Assembly (NCBI GenBank): GCA_036986135.1
Contig: BTQZ01000001.1
Coordinates: forward strand, 186,001 to 250,000
Length of the DNA stretch: 64,000 nt
Source: JADFRG01 sp036986135
GTDB lineage: Bacteria; Chloroflexota; Anaerolineae; Anaerolineales; E44-bin32
Reading direction: 5' to 3'
Under the pieces are notes generated by a model, which did not search any database, was not told the origin of the DNA, and saw only the letters and a program-made list of their open reading frames with translations. The position numbers and the translations under genes were made by a program. Positions 16,264 through 25,317 of this stretch are shown piece by piece (position 1 is the stretch's first letter; the number at the start of each line of letters is the position of its first letter).

Positions 16264-18750
16264 ATGAAGCACAAGTTCCGTGGATTCAAGCGCAGCGCGA
16301 TTCAGGTGGATTTCAACCTATACCGGACCAATGTCCCGATCCGGGGAGTGTCGGACTCGTTCCTGAGCGTCATCGACCTGTGGCCGGAGGGCGTCGAGCG
16401 CACGATCGTGTTCGTGCATGGGTACGCGGGAGTAGCAGAAACCTGGGAGCACCAGCTCAATTACTTCTCGCGAGAAAATCGTGTAATTGCGCCCGACCTG
16501 CGCGGGCATGGGCAAAGCGACGCGCCGTATACACGGTACACGATGCCCGAGCTCGTCGACGACATCCTCAACATCGCCGACACACTCAACCTCCCAGAAC
16601 GGTTCACACTGGCCGGCCACTCCTTTGGCGGCTCTATCTGTGTGGAGTTCGCCAGAGCCCACCCGGAGCGACTGGAGAAACTCATCCTGGTGGCAACCGC
16701 CGGCGAATATCCGCTGCCTCGGGCGACCTCGCTCCTATCACGCGTTCCAACTGCGGCCATGATCCCCTTCTGGCGCTATCGCCCGCGTTGGAACGCCGAA
16801 GTGCACGTGATGAAGCGGATGTTGCTCAACAACATGAAGCAATGGAACGGCTGGGAGATGCTGCGTGAGATCTCTACTCCGACCATGGTGATCACCGGCG
16901 AACGCGATCGGTACTTCCCGCGCCGGGTCTTTGAAGGCCTCGGGGAAGCGATCCCCGGCGCGGAAATCGTCGACGTAGGGGCCTCCAAGCACAAGGTGCA
17001 GTTGGAGCGGCATGCTGCAGTAAACCGCGCCATCGAGCGTTTCGTTGGAGAGGGGGACCGGCGCTTCACCTGGAGAGACCAAGCCGCGAAATCCGGTTCC
17101 GTGGCCGAGCGGCCATGGCTAATGAGCTACGATGAGCATGTTCCCCAAACCATACCGATCCCGCGGCAACCACTGCACAAATTTCTGGAGACGACTGCGG
17201 ACTGGATGCCGAACCGCACCGCGACCCTGTTCTACGGCTCCCATCTCACCTACAAGCAGCTCAATCGGCGCGTAAATCAGTTTGCGCACACGCTGCACGG
17301 ACTCGGTGTCGGCCCCGGAGACAGGGTGATGATCGTGCTGCCCAACATGCCACAAATGATCATTGCCTACTATGCGACGTTGAAGATTGGGGCGGTCGTG
17401 GTTCTGGCCAATCCGGAGGCCAATGCACAGCAGATTGCGGCCCAACTCCGGCGCGCAGCGGCCAAAGTCCTGGTGACCCTGACTGATTTCGCCGAACTGG
17501 CGCAGGCCGCGGGAGAGGGGCTGAAGGTCGTGCTGACCGACATCCGGCAGGCGGTATCGAAACGGGTGTACCAGCAGCTCATGGCGCGTTGGCAATTAGC
17601 CGGGCTCGGTCAGGAGGGTGCCAATACGTCTGCGGCGCTCAACATGGAAGAACTGATGATGGATGCCTCCCGAGAGGCGCCCGATGTGGAGGTTGCCGGG
17701 GAGGATCTTGCCGTTATTTTGTTCACCAGTGGGACGACGGAGGAGCCAAAAGGAGTGCAGCTCAGCCACGCGAACCTTGTGGCGAATGCCCTTCAACTGC
17801 GGCACTGGGTGCCGGACATGGCGACCGGCCGCGAGACCTTTCTTTGTGTGCTCCCGTTCTCCCACAGCTATGCAATGACCGTTGCCATGAACCTGCCCAT
17901 CGCGATCGGCGCCACCATGGTGCTGCTGCCGGTCTTCGAATTACAGCAAGTGCTGGATCATATCAAGGAGCACAAGCCGACACTGTTTCCGGGCGTTCCT
18001 ACCATCTATATGGCGCTGAATAATGCCCCAAACGTCCGATCCTACGGCCTTGGGGCCATCCGCTTCTGCATCAGCGGCGCCGCGCCACTTCCGGTGGAAG
18101 TGCAGGAGAAGTTTGAGAAATTAACGAGGGGCCGGCTGGTGGAGGGATACGGATTAACGGAAGCCTCGCCTACCACGCACGCCAATCCCTTCGGACCCAC
18201 GGGGAAGGAGGGCTCTATTGGAGTGCCGCTCCCGAACACGGAGGCCAAGATTGTCGATCTGATGTCGAGCGCGGACTTACCGGCCGGCAGCGTCGGCGAG
18301 CTGGTCATTAGGGGCCCGCAGGTCATGCAGGGTTATCTAGGGGGCGGTGAAGGTGGGGAGTCGGTCCTGCGGGACGGTTGGCTCCACACAGGCGACGTGG
18401 CCGTTATGGACGCGGATGGTTTTTTCACCATCATCAGCCGAGTACGAGATACGATTATGGCGGGTGAGTACAGCGTTTATCCACGAGATGTAGAGGAAGT
18501 CCTTTACGAAAATGGAAAGGTTATGGAGGTTGCGGTCGTCGGAGTCACAGCCGAAGGTGGTGACCAGCGCGTGAAGGCCTTTGTCGTGCCCCGGCCGGGA
18601 TCGGACCTTACAGAGGACGAGCTTTTGGAAATGTGTAGACGCCGTTTGGAGCCCTACGCGGTGCCTTGGGAAATCGAATTTAGGCAGGACCTGCCGAAGT
18701 CGTTTGTCGGTAAGGTGCTGAGGCGCATGCTGGTCGAGGACCGTGCCTAG
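16264..18750 (+). CDS. Fusion: alpha/beta hydrolase + AMP-dependent acyl-CoA synthetase
   Basis: 828 residues. Residues 1 to about 265 are an alpha/beta hydrolase with the nucleophile elbow GHSFGG, an oxyanion stretch FVHGYAG and a late histidine in GASKHKVQ. From about residue 300 there is a class I adenylate-forming enzyme: the phosphate loop TSGTTEEPKG (one glycine changed), YGLTEASPTTH, GWLHTGD and the C-terminal GKVLRRML lysine. The hydrolase could release a fatty acid from an ester or thioester and hand it to the ligase. A TAGAAT box lies at 16252-16257, only six bases before the ATG, so the mRNA may have almost no 5' leader. Confidence 0.9.
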   Translation: MKHKFRGFKRSAIQVDFNLYRTNVPIRGVSDSFLSVIDLWPEGVERTIVFVHGYAGVAETWEHQLNYFSRENRVIAPDLRGHGQSDAPYTRYTMPELVDDILNIADTLNLPERFTLAGHSFGGSICVEFARAHPERLEKLILVATAGEYPLPRATSLLSRVPTAAMIPFWRYRPRWNAEVHVMKRMLLNNMKQWNGWEMLREISTPTMVITGERDRYFPRRVFEGLGEAIPGAEIVDVGASKHKVQLERHAAVNRAIERFVGEGDRRFTWRDQAAKSGSVAERPWLMSYDEHVPQTIPIPRQPLHKFLETTADWMPNRTATLFYGSHLTYKQLNRRVNQFAHTLHGLGVGPGDRVMIVLPNMPQMIIAYYATLKIGAVVVLANPEANAQQIAAQLRRAAAKVLVTLTDFAELAQAAGEGLKVVLTDIRQAVSKRVYQQLMARWQLAGLGQEGANTSAALNMEELMMDASREAPDVEVAGEDLAVILFTSGTTEEPKGVQLSHANLVANALQLRHWVPDMATGRETFLCVLPFSHSYAMTVAMNLPIAIGATMVLLPVFELQQVLDHIKEHKPTLFPGVPTIYMALNNAPNVRSYGLGAIRFCISGAAPLPVEVQEKFEKLTRGRLVEGYGLTEASPTTHANPFGPTGKEGSIGVPLPNTEAKIVDLMSSADLPAGSVGELVIRGPQVMQGYLGGGEGGESVLRDGWLHTGDVAVMDADGFFTIISRVRDTIMAGEYSVYPRDVEEVLYENGKVMEVAVVGVTAEGGDQRVKAFVVPRPGSDLTEDELLEMCRRRLEPYAVPWEIEFRQDLPKSFVGKVLRRMLVEDRA

Positions 18751-18765
18751 AGGAGATAGTAAGAA

Positions 18766-19458
18766 ATCAGCAAGCGACGTCTCATTGCCGCGCTGGCGCT
18801 TGTGCTGCTGGCGTTGCTCATGATTCAACCTGACTGGCTATTGGGATCGTTGTCCAAACGCGTGACTTACTCTGTGCGGACAGAGGAGCGCGTCGTGGCT
18901 CTCACGATTGACGACGGCCCGGACGCTTCAACAACTCCAGCTATTCTGGATCTACTCCAGGAATATGGGTCGAAGGCGACTTTCTTCGTGATCACAGAAC
19001 GTATTCCCGGCAACGAGCGTTTGATGGAGCGGATGATCGAGGAAGGTCACGAGCTTGGCAATCACATGACCAACGAGGAGCCCAGCATTCGGCTGAGTCG
19101 CGAAGGATTCGCGGAAGATCTCATCGCAGCCGATTCAGCTCTGACCAAGTTCGACGAGATTCGGTGGTTGCGGCCGGGATCCGGTTGGTTTACAGCCAAC
19201 ATGATCGATACGGCGGAGTCGCGCGGATATCGTATGGCGCTCGGTTCGGTCTATCCATTCGACCATCTCATCCCTTCCTCCTGGTTCGCCTCGGAATTCA
19301 TCTTATGGCGGATCCGGCCCGGAGATGTAATTGTGCTGCATGATCACCGGTGGCGCGGAGAGCGGACCGCCGATACCCTCCGCCGGGTGCTGCCGGAACT
19401 GACCGCTCGAGGCTACAAAGTTGTTACGCTCTCGGAACTGGTGGACCTGGCAGAATAG
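18766..19458 (+). CDS. Polysaccharide deacetylase (NodB family), probably starting at ATC
   Basis: The NodB domain shows TIDDGPD, the HELGNHM metal motif, LRPGSGW and a final VIVLHDH. It should remove acetyl groups from cell-wall or exported sugars. The first GTG (18802) would cut the membrane anchor in half and has no ribosome site. ATC 18766 gives SKRRLIAALALVLLALLMI, a positively charged start plus a full transmembrane helix, and AGGAG lies 10 bases before it. An in-frame stop two codons upstream (18760) leaves no other canonical start. The length is then 230 residues, with the enzyme held outside the membrane. Confidence 0.82.
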   Translation: MSKRRLIAALALVLLALLMIQPDWLLGSLSKRVTYSVRTEERVVALTIDDGPDASTTPAILDLLQEYGSKATFFVITERIPGNERLMERMIEEGHELGNHMTNEEPSIRLSREGFAEDLIAADSALTKFDEIRWLRPGSGWFTANMIDTAESRGYRMALGSVYPFDHLIPSSWFASEFILWRIRPGDVIVLHDHRWRGERTADTLRRVLPELTARGYKVVTLSELVDLAE

Positions 19459-19487
19459 CTCTCGGGTCGCCCCACGCCATGAGTAAG

Positions 19488-19517
19488 GACGACGGGTCGC
19501 ATGGCCCGCCGTCTTTT
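19488..19517 (+). terminator. Rho-independent terminator after the deacetylase gene
   Basis: Stem GACGACGGG / CCCGCCGTC with one mismatch, an 8-base loop, then TTTTGTT. It ends the transcript that includes the hydrolase-ligase and deacetylase genes. Confidence 0.75.
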
Positions 19518-19606
19518 GTTGGTGAACCTGTGGTTCGAATGCGAATTTAAGCCACTGCCTTCGAAGACGAACCACCCTTACTCTGAGGTGTTACACTCGC
19601 GGCCGC

Positions 19607-21961
19607 ATGGACCCCAAAGACCTCCGGACGCTTGAACTTCCCATCGTTCTAGAGCGGCTTGCGCAACTCACCGACTTCTCTGCCTCGCGCCAGCTTGCGC
19701 TGGACCTCGCCCCCACCACGTATGTGGAAATTGCGCATCAGCTGCAGGCCGAGACGACCGAGGCGCGCCAATTGCTTGCGGGCGACGGGAAGCTGACGGT
19801 AGGTGGAGCGCGGGATGTTCGATCGGAGGTGGAAGCGGCCGGGCGCGGTTCTGTTCTGGAGCCACAGGAGCTATTGGACATCCAGGCCACGCTGATCTCG
19901 GCGCGCACACTCGCCCGTAGATTCAAGAAGGAGGAAGAGACCTATCCTGTTTTAAGCCGCATCGCGGCCGACCTCAGCGAAGAAACGGAACTCATCGACT
20001 CTATTTCTCGCACAGTAGACGATCGTGGCCAGGTGCGGGATGGGGCCTCCAAGAAGCTCGGTTCCGTCCGGCGAAACTTGCGCAGCGCCCGTGAGCGGGT
20101 GACAAAGAAACTAGAGAGTATGGTGAGTGACCCGAAGGTCGTCTCGATGCTTCAAGAACCGATCGTCACGCAGCGTGAGGGCCGATCGGTGATCCCCCTG
20201 AAGGCAGAATTCAAGGGAAAGATGGAAGCAGTAATCCATGATCAATCCACATCCGGAGCGACCTTGTTTGTCGAGCCCCTGCCGGTTGTCGAGCTAAACA
20301 ACGAAGTGCGGGAGCTCGAGCTAGAGGAGCGAGCAGAGGTCCGCCGAATCTTAAAGAAACTGTCGGAAGCGGTTGGTGGCAAGAGCGACGAAGTGGTCGT
20401 CACTGTCGAAGCCTTGGCCATACTGGATCTGGCCTTCGCAAAGGCGCGTTACGCGGAGGCGATCGATGCCACGGAGCCGGCCCTACGCGATCTCGACCAT
20501 TCAGGATCCCGCCTAAGTCTTGAGCGTGCGCGGCACCCGCTCCTGGATCCGGATACCGTGGTGCCTATTGATCTGGTGCTGGAGCGTGAAGTTCAAGCCC
20601 TGGTCATCACCGGACCGAACACTGGCGGCAAAACCGTGACCCTCAAAACCGCAGGCTTGCTAGCAGCCATGGCTCAATGCGGAATGCACGTTCCGGCCGC
20701 ACCGGGCGCGGAGCTCGGCATGTTCCGGGCCATCTTTGCCGACATTGGAGACGAACAATCCCTGGAGCAATCCCTTTCCACCTTTTCTTCCCACATCTCG
20801 AACATTGTTCGCATCCTGGGCTCTGCAGACGGAGCCTCGCTTGTATTGCTGGACGAATTGGGAGCGGGGACGGATCCAGGAGAGGGAGCCGCGCTGGCTC
20901 AGGCACTCCTGGCCGAGTTTGTTGAGCGCGGCGCGGTGACCCTCGTGGCCACGCACTTTCCTGAACTGAAACTGTATGCGCACCAAAAAGCTGGAGTGCG
21001 CAACGCGAGCGTAGAGTTCGACGTGGAAAGCCTGAGGCCGACCTACCGATTGAGAATCGGCTTGCCCGGTCGGTCGAACGCCCTGGCAATCGCAGAACGC
21101 CTGGGTCTCGATCCCAGCCTGATTGGTCGGGCCCGCGAGCGGATTTCGCTGGAAGATCAGCAAGAGGACAGCCTGCTCGAAGAGATCCGGCATCAGCGCG
21201 ACGAGGCAGAAGAGGCCCGGAGCTCCGCGCAAGAAGCCAGTGCGGAAGCGAGACTGCTTCGGGATGAGCTTCGGGAGCGCCTGGATCGTATTGAAGATGA
21301 AAGGCTGGAGATCCTGGAAGCCGCACGCCGGCAGGCGATAGCTCAGACCGAAGAGCTCTCAAAAGAGGTGGACCGCCTCCGGCTGAAATTGGCGGCGGCC
21401 GGAGCGGCACTGGATCCGGTCAGCGAAGTCGAGCAGGAGCTCGAAGAAGTAGAGAGCGCCCTGGAACCCGCCGTCGTCGAGCGGGGCCAGGATGTCGAGC
21501 AGTTGGAGGATCTGAAAGTAGGCGACTACGTTCATCTTCGGACCATCGACGCGGATGGGGTCGTGACGGCTCTTCAGAGAGGAAAGGTAGAAGTTCAGGT
21601 GGGGAGGCTCAGGGTGCAGGCCCGGTTGGCGGAATTGGGACCGCCGACCGAACTCCCCGTGCGAGACCAGGCGACGAGCGACTCGGTGGGGCTGCGCGTT
21701 AGGAACGAAGCCCCGCCGATGGAACTCTATGTGCGAGGACAGACCGTGGAGGAGGCGCTTGAGGCATTGGAGCGCAGGCTGGACGCCGCCTATCTGGCTG
21801 GGATGCCATCGCTTCGAGTAGTGCACGGAAAAGGATCGGGCACGCTGCGGCGCGCCATCCGCGAGGAGCTGAGCCGCAGCCCCTATATCTCGTCCTTCCG
21901 CCCCGGGGAACCCTCCGAGGGTGGGGAGGGAGTGACGGTGGCGGAATTGGCGGAGAACTGA
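19607..21961 (+). CDS. mutS2: Endonuclease MutS2
   Basis: 784 residues, full family length. Walker A GPNTGGKT is at 336-343, Walker B with LVLLDELGAGTDP follows, and a coiled-coil stretch (about 510-625) precedes a C-terminal Smr nuclease domain. The Smr signatures are LYVRGQTVEEA (in place of the common LDLRG) and VHGKGSGTLR. MutS2 in other bacteria suppresses recombination or rescues collided ribosomes. It seems to be transcribed alone or with tag, which starts 55 bases later. Confidence 0.95.
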   Translation: MDPKDLRTLELPIVLERLAQLTDFSASRQLALDLAPTTYVEIAHQLQAETTEARQLLAGDGKLTVGGARDVRSEVEAAGRGSVLEPQELLDIQATLISARTLARRFKKEEETYPVLSRIAADLSEETELIDSISRTVDDRGQVRDGASKKLGSVRRNLRSARERVTKKLESMVSDPKVVSMLQEPIVTQREGRSVIPLKAEFKGKMEAVIHDQSTSGATLFVEPLPVVELNNEVRELELEERAEVRRILKKLSEAVGGKSDEVVVTVEALAILDLAFAKARYAEAIDATEPALRDLDHSGSRLSLERARHPLLDPDTVVPIDLVLEREVQALVITGPNTGGKTVTLKTAGLLAAMAQCGMHVPAAPGAELGMFRAIFADIGDEQSLEQSLSTFSSHISNIVRILGSADGASLVLLDELGAGTDPGEGAALAQALLAEFVERGAVTLVATHFPELKLYAHQKAGVRNASVEFDVESLRPTYRLRIGLPGRSNALAIAERLGLDPSLIGRARERISLEDQQEDSLLEEIRHQRDEAEEARSSAQEASAEARLLRDELRERLDRIEDERLEILEAARRQAIAQTEELSKEVDRLRLKLAAAGAALDPVSEVEQELEEVESALEPAVVERGQDVEQLEDLKVGDYVHLRTIDADGVVTALQRGKVEVQVGRLRVQARLAELGPPTELPVRDQATSDSVGLRVRNEAPPMELYVRGQTVEEALEALERRLDAAYLAGMPSLRVVHGKGSGTLRRAIREELSRSPYISSFRPGEPSEGGEGVTVAELAEN

Positions 21962-22016
21962 TCGACCCGAGGGAAATGCAAGCCGGACTTCTTGGAGATA
22001 ATGTGGAGGAGCGAAA

Positions 22017-22586
22017 TTGAGCGAGGAGATCTCACGTTGCTGGGGCGACGAGGACCCGCTGATGGCGGACTACCACGACAACGAATGGGGTAGGCCGGAG
22101 CACGATGACCAAATGCTTTTCGAGCATCTCGCCTTGGACAGCTTCCAGGCCGGCCTATCGTGGCGGACTATACTGAATAAACGCGGGAATTTCCGCAAAG
22201 CCTTCGCCAATTTCGATCTCAACCAAGTCGCAAACTTTGGGGAGAAAGATCGGGAGCGACTGCTGGCTGATGCAGGTATCGTCCGCAACCGCCAGAAGAT
22301 CGATGCCACGATCAACAACGCCCAGCGCGTACTGGAAATCCAGGTGGAAATGGGGTCCTTCGACAAGTACATCTGGGGATTCACCGGGCACAAGACCTTG
22401 CTCAGCGATCCGGTCAGTGATTGGCGAGAGCTGCCAAGCACCAGCCTCGAGTCCGGGACTATGGCGGCCGACTTGAAGGCACGCGGGTTCAAATTTGTTG
22501 GAAGCACGATCTGCTACGCCTTCATGCAGGCGGTGGGGATGGTGGACGATCACATGATCGGGTGTTTTAGATTTCGCGATCGGTGA
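22017..22586 (+). CDS. tag: DNA-3-methyladenine glycosylase I
   Basis: 189 residues, starting at TTG 22017 after GGAGG. The zinc-site pattern of Tag is complete: RCWG near the N-terminus, YHDNEWG, and YAFMQAVGMVDDH followed by the last cysteine in GCFR. It removes 3-methyladenine from alkylated DNA. An alkyltransferase-like protein also occurs in this window at 48218. Confidence 0.93.
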   Translation: MSEEISRCWGDEDPLMADYHDNEWGRPEHDDQMLFEHLALDSFQAGLSWRTILNKRGNFRKAFANFDLNQVANFGEKDRERLLADAGIVRNRQKIDATINNAQRVLEIQVEMGSFDKYIWGFTGHKTLLSDPVSDWRELPSTSLESGTMAADLKARGFKFVGSTICYAFMQAVGMVDDHMIGCFRFRDR

Positions 22587-22689
22587 TCTCGGACGTTGGG
22601 GGCGCGACTTTACCCCAATGATCTACGTTAACAATATTTGAGGCCTCATTCGGGGGCCAATATCGGATCCATATTACGGAGAGTGAATA

Positions 22690-22893
22690 GTGAGTGAAGC
22701 ACGACCAGCGCTTCGTCGCTCGCGCAGCGATAGAGTACTCGGTGGCGTATGCGGCGGACTGGGAGAGTTCTTCGGGCTCAAGCCCCTCTGGTTCCGCATC
22801 GTATTCGTGATCCTGGCCATTCCCGGGGGCCTGCCAGGGCTTATCCCTTATTTCCTGCTCTGGTTGATCATCCCAAAGGAGGGCTCAGAGTAA
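22690..22893 (+). CDS. PspC-domain small membrane protein
   Basis: 67 residues. The PspC signature RSRSDRVLGGVCGGLGEFF is followed by one long hydrophobic hairpin (FRIVFVILAIPGGLPGLIPYF) and PKEG. It starts at GTG 22690 behind GGAGAG. Family members are inner-membrane stress proteins, but the role of stand-alone short forms is not settled. Confidence 0.85.
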   Translation: MSEARPALRRSRSDRVLGGVCGGLGEFFGLKPLWFRIVFVILAIPGGLPGLIPYFLLWLIIPKEGSE

Positions 22894-23010
22894 TTCGACC
22901 ATCACCGATGGGGGCCGCTCGCACTATTCTGCGGTCCCAACCTAAGCAGACTTGGCGGGTGCGAAACCAGAAGATACGGGAATCAGGATTGGGCGGAATC
23001 TTCTGTGCTC

Positions 23011-23038
23011 TTGACATGCCGCCGACTTCGCCTACAAT
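23011..23038 (+). promoter_or_regulatory. Sigma-70-type promoter of the pyr operon
   Basis: TTGACA at 23011-23016, a 16-base spacer and TACAAT at 23033-23038, close to consensus. The expected start of transcription is near 23045, which makes a leader of about 165 bases before pyrC. Confidence 0.85.
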
Positions 23039-23053
23039 TCTCCGGGTTAACTG

Positions 23054-23161
23054 ATGGGAGTGGAATCAAGCGCACACACCGCCTGTCCTGAGGCACTGGC
23101 CTCTAGGCAGGCGTCTTTCTTTCTCAGCCGACTAAGAGCCGCAAGGCTCTTTTTTTCATGA
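23054..23161 (+). CDS. Putative 35-residue pyr leader peptide
   Basis: A short reading frame from ATG 23054 to TGA 23159-23161 covers the whole leader and runs through the terminator hairpin, stopping just after its U-run. The predicted transcript start is only about 9 bases before the ATG and no Shine-Dalgarno is visible, so translation would be leaderless or weak. The layout matches the E. coli pyrBI leader peptide, where a ribosome close behind RNA polymerase prevents the attenuator from folding when UTP is low. That the peptide is made here is inferred from the layout only. Confidence 0.5.
   Translation: MGVESSAHTACPEALASRQASFFLSRLRAARLFFS
23080..23125 (+). promoter_or_regulatory. Leader hairpin and U-rich tract (candidate pause site, pyr operon)
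   Basis: CGCCTGTCCTGAGGC pairs with GCCTCTAGGCAGGCG (23080-23113), apart from a small internal mismatch, around an ACTG loop. It is followed by the pyrimidine-rich TCTTTCTTTCTC. This looks like a pause hairpin followed by UTP-dependent slow transcription. A PyrR-type binding site was considered for the same hairpin, but its consensus is not clearly present. Confidence 0.6.
23135..23156 (+). terminator. Pyr operon attenuator (intrinsic terminator inside the leader)
   Basis: AGAGCC (23135-23140), GCAA tetraloop, GGCTCT (23145-23150), then a run of Ts to 23156. It lies between the promoter at 23011 and pyrC at 23211, so it must be passed for the operon to be expressed. It is located within the leader reading frame. 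Confidence 0.85.
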
Positions 23162-23210
23162 ATGATTTGGGCAGCGGATCAATTTTCAAATCGAAGGAAG
23201 CTCGCGATCC

Positions 23211-24281
23211 ATGCTTGAACTGCCGGGTCTGATCGATCCGCATGTCCACCTGCGGGAGCCGGGCGGCATCCACAAAGAGGACTTCGGTACAGGCACTATC
23301 GCCGCGCTGGCGGGAGGATTCACGGCGGTGCTGGCGATGCCCAACACGCAGCCTCCTCTCAACGACTCCGAAAGTTTGGACCTTGCGCAGTCGGCTGCCC
23401 GAGAAAATGCGCGCTGTGACTACGGATTGTTTCTCGGCGCGGGAGAGGCAAATGCCGCGGCTGCCTCCAAGCTGGCGCCCCAGGTCTGCGGGCTCAAGGT
23501 TTACATGGACCGCACCTACGGGCCGCTGCGGATGCAGTCGCTTCCCGCGCTGATCGAGCACTTCAAGAGATGGCCGGGGTCGCGACCGATCGCATGCCAC
23601 GCCGAGGGCCACAGCCTGGCGGTCGTTTTGGCCATGGCGCACCTGTTCGATCGCCGAGTGCACATATGTCACGTCAGCACCGCAGTTGAAATCCAGCTCA
23701 TTCGGCTGGCCAAGGAACGCGGCACTCATGTGACATGCGAGGTCACACCGCATCACCTGGTTCTCTCCAAAGCCGATCTCCCCGCGCTAGGCAGTGGAAG
23801 GGGCGAAGTACGACCACGCTTGGCGATGCCTGAGGATGTTGTCGCGCTTTGGGAGTCACTCGAGGTCATCGACTGCTTTGCTACAGATCACGCGCCGCAC
23901 ACACTGGCCGAGAAAGACGGCGAGAAGCCGCCGCCCGGTTTCCCGGGCCTCGAAACCGCACTGAGCCTGATGCTGAATGCGGTCCGTGAAGGCCGGTTGG
24001 GCATGGACGGCCTGGTGCTGCGTATGCACACTAATCCACAGCGCATTTTCGATTTGCCACCGCAACCGGATACTCGGATCGAAGTAGACCACGACCATTT
24101 CTGGGAAGTCCGTGGCGCCGAGCTGCAAAGCCGCAGCGGTTGGAGTCCGTTTGAAGGAATGAAACTGCGTGGGCGCGTTCGCCGCGTGCACCTGCGCGGC
24201 CAACCAGCATACGAGGATGGGCAGGCGCTTGCGCCGCCCGGATACGGACGCGATTTGATTTCCACACCCGTTCCCGCCTGA
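23211..24281 (+). CDS. pyrC: Dihydroorotase
   Basis: 356 residues from ATG 23211, with GAAGGAAG as the ribosome site. Metal ligands are visible: His11 and His13 in DPHVHLREPG, the lysine expected to be carbamylated in GLKVYMD, CHAEGH, ICHVST and the catalytic aspartate in ATDHAPHT. It catalyses the reversible ring closure of carbamoyl aspartate to dihydroorotate in pyrimidine synthesis. It is the first structural gene of the attenuated pyr operon, and pyrB follows 12 bases after its stop. Confidence 0.92.
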   Translation: MLELPGLIDPHVHLREPGGIHKEDFGTGTIAALAGGFTAVLAMPNTQPPLNDSESLDLAQSAARENARCDYGLFLGAGEANAAAASKLAPQVCGLKVYMDRTYGPLRMQSLPALIEHFKRWPGSRPIACHAEGHSLAVVLAMAHLFDRRVHICHVSTAVEIQLIRLAKERGTHVTCEVTPHHLVLSKADLPALGSGRGEVRPRLAMPEDVVALWESLEVIDCFATDHAPHTLAEKDGEKPPPGFPGLETALSLMLNAVREGRLGMDGLVLRMHTNPQRIFDLPPQPDTRIEVDHDHFWEVRGAELQSRSGWSPFEGMKLRGRVRRVHLRGQPAYEDGQALAPPGYGRDLISTPVPA

Positions 24282-24293
24282 AAGGAGGCACCT

Positions 24294-25292
24294 ATGGCTA
24301 CATTCGTACCCGCTACCGAGCGCCGGACCAGAAGCCCACACCTGCCCTTTGGGGACCGACGAGACGGTCCGTTCTATGGAATGGATATCCTCTCGGTCCT
24401 GCAATTCCGAAGGGAGGACCTGGAGTACATCTTTGGCGTGGCGAGGGAAATGCGCTCCATGGTGGAACGCATCGGCACCTTCGATCTGCTCAAGGGAAAG
24501 ATCCTGGCGAATCTCTTCTACGAACCCTCCACCCGAACATCGTCCTCATTTCTTGCCGCGATGGAGCGGCTGGGGGGAAGTGTGATTCCGATCAATGAGG
24601 TCACTTATTCCTCCGTGGCAAAGGGGGAGTCGCTGCCGGACACCGTACGCACGCTGCAGACCTATGCGGATGTGATCGTACTGCGTCACCCGGAGGTCGG
24701 CGCCGCCAAGCTGGCCGCTCAATACACCACCAAGCCGATCATCAATGCCGGGGATGGGATCGGCGAGCATCCAACTCAGGCGCTGCTCGATCTCTTCACC
24801 ATCCAAGAGGAGTTGGGGCAAGTTGATGGACTGACGGTCACCATGCTGGGCGACCTCAAGTTCGGGCGCACTGTGCACTCTCTTTCCCGATTGCTGTCGA
24901 TGTTTGACGTTCGCATCAACCTCGTTTCCCCTGACATCCTGAGCATGCCTCCTGAACTGCTGACGGAGCTGACCCGAGAGGGGATGGAACAACGGGCACA
25001 CACGACGCTGTCACCGGTTCTGCCGGAGACAGACGTGCTCTACGTCACGCGGGTGCAGAAGGAGCGCTTTGAAGATCTGGACGACTACGAAGCGGTGAAG
25101 GATGCCTATGTGATCTCGCCGGAAGTGCTGGCCGAGGCAAAAGACGAAATGATCGTCATGCATCCCTTCCCGCGGGTGGGAGAGATCAGCATGGAGGTCG
25201 ACGACGATCCACGCGCGGCATACTTCCGCCAAATGGAATACGGCTTGTACGTTCGCATGGCGCTGCTAGCGATGGTGCTCGGGAAAGCATAG
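24294..25292 (+). CDS. pyrB: Aspartate carbamoyltransferase catalytic subunit
   Basis: 332 residues with a strong AAAGGAGG ribosome site. The carbamoyl-phosphate site YEPSTRTSSSF is at 76-86, HPTQALLD and HPFPRVGEI follow, all as in catalytic chains. It makes carbamoyl aspartate from carbamoyl phosphate and aspartate, the committed step. About 25 extra residues precede the usual start of the fold. No pyrI regulatory chain is next to it, so control is probably through the transcript leader. Confidence 0.94.
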   Translation: MATFVPATERRTRSPHLPFGDRRDGPFYGMDILSVLQFRREDLEYIFGVAREMRSMVERIGTFDLLKGKILANLFYEPSTRTSSSFLAAMERLGGSVIPINEVTYSSVAKGESLPDTVRTLQTYADVIVLRHPEVGAAKLAAQYTTKPIINAGDGIGEHPTQALLDLFTIQEELGQVDGLTVTMLGDLKFGRTVHSLSRLLSMFDVRINLVSPDILSMPPELLTELTREGMEQRAHTTLSPVLPETDVLYVTRVQKERFEDLDDYEAVKDAYVISPEVLAEAKDEMIVMHPFPRVGEISMEVDDDPRAAYFRQMEYGLYVRMALLAMVLGKA

Positions 25293-25317
25293 GCGATCCG
25301 GCAGGAGAGCAGTGGAC

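Noticed and set aside
19520..19560. GGTTCGAATGC near 19533, resembling a tRNA T-arm
   Set aside because: The five bases before and after the loop do not pair and no other tRNA arms are seen, so it is not a tRNA. I looked for a tRNA-Sec here and in other gaps and did not find one.
23080..23113. PyrR-binding anti-antiterminator
   Set aside because: UCC and GAGGC pieces are present but the consensus UCCNGNGAGG is not, and no pyrR gene is in the window. Kept as an alternative only.
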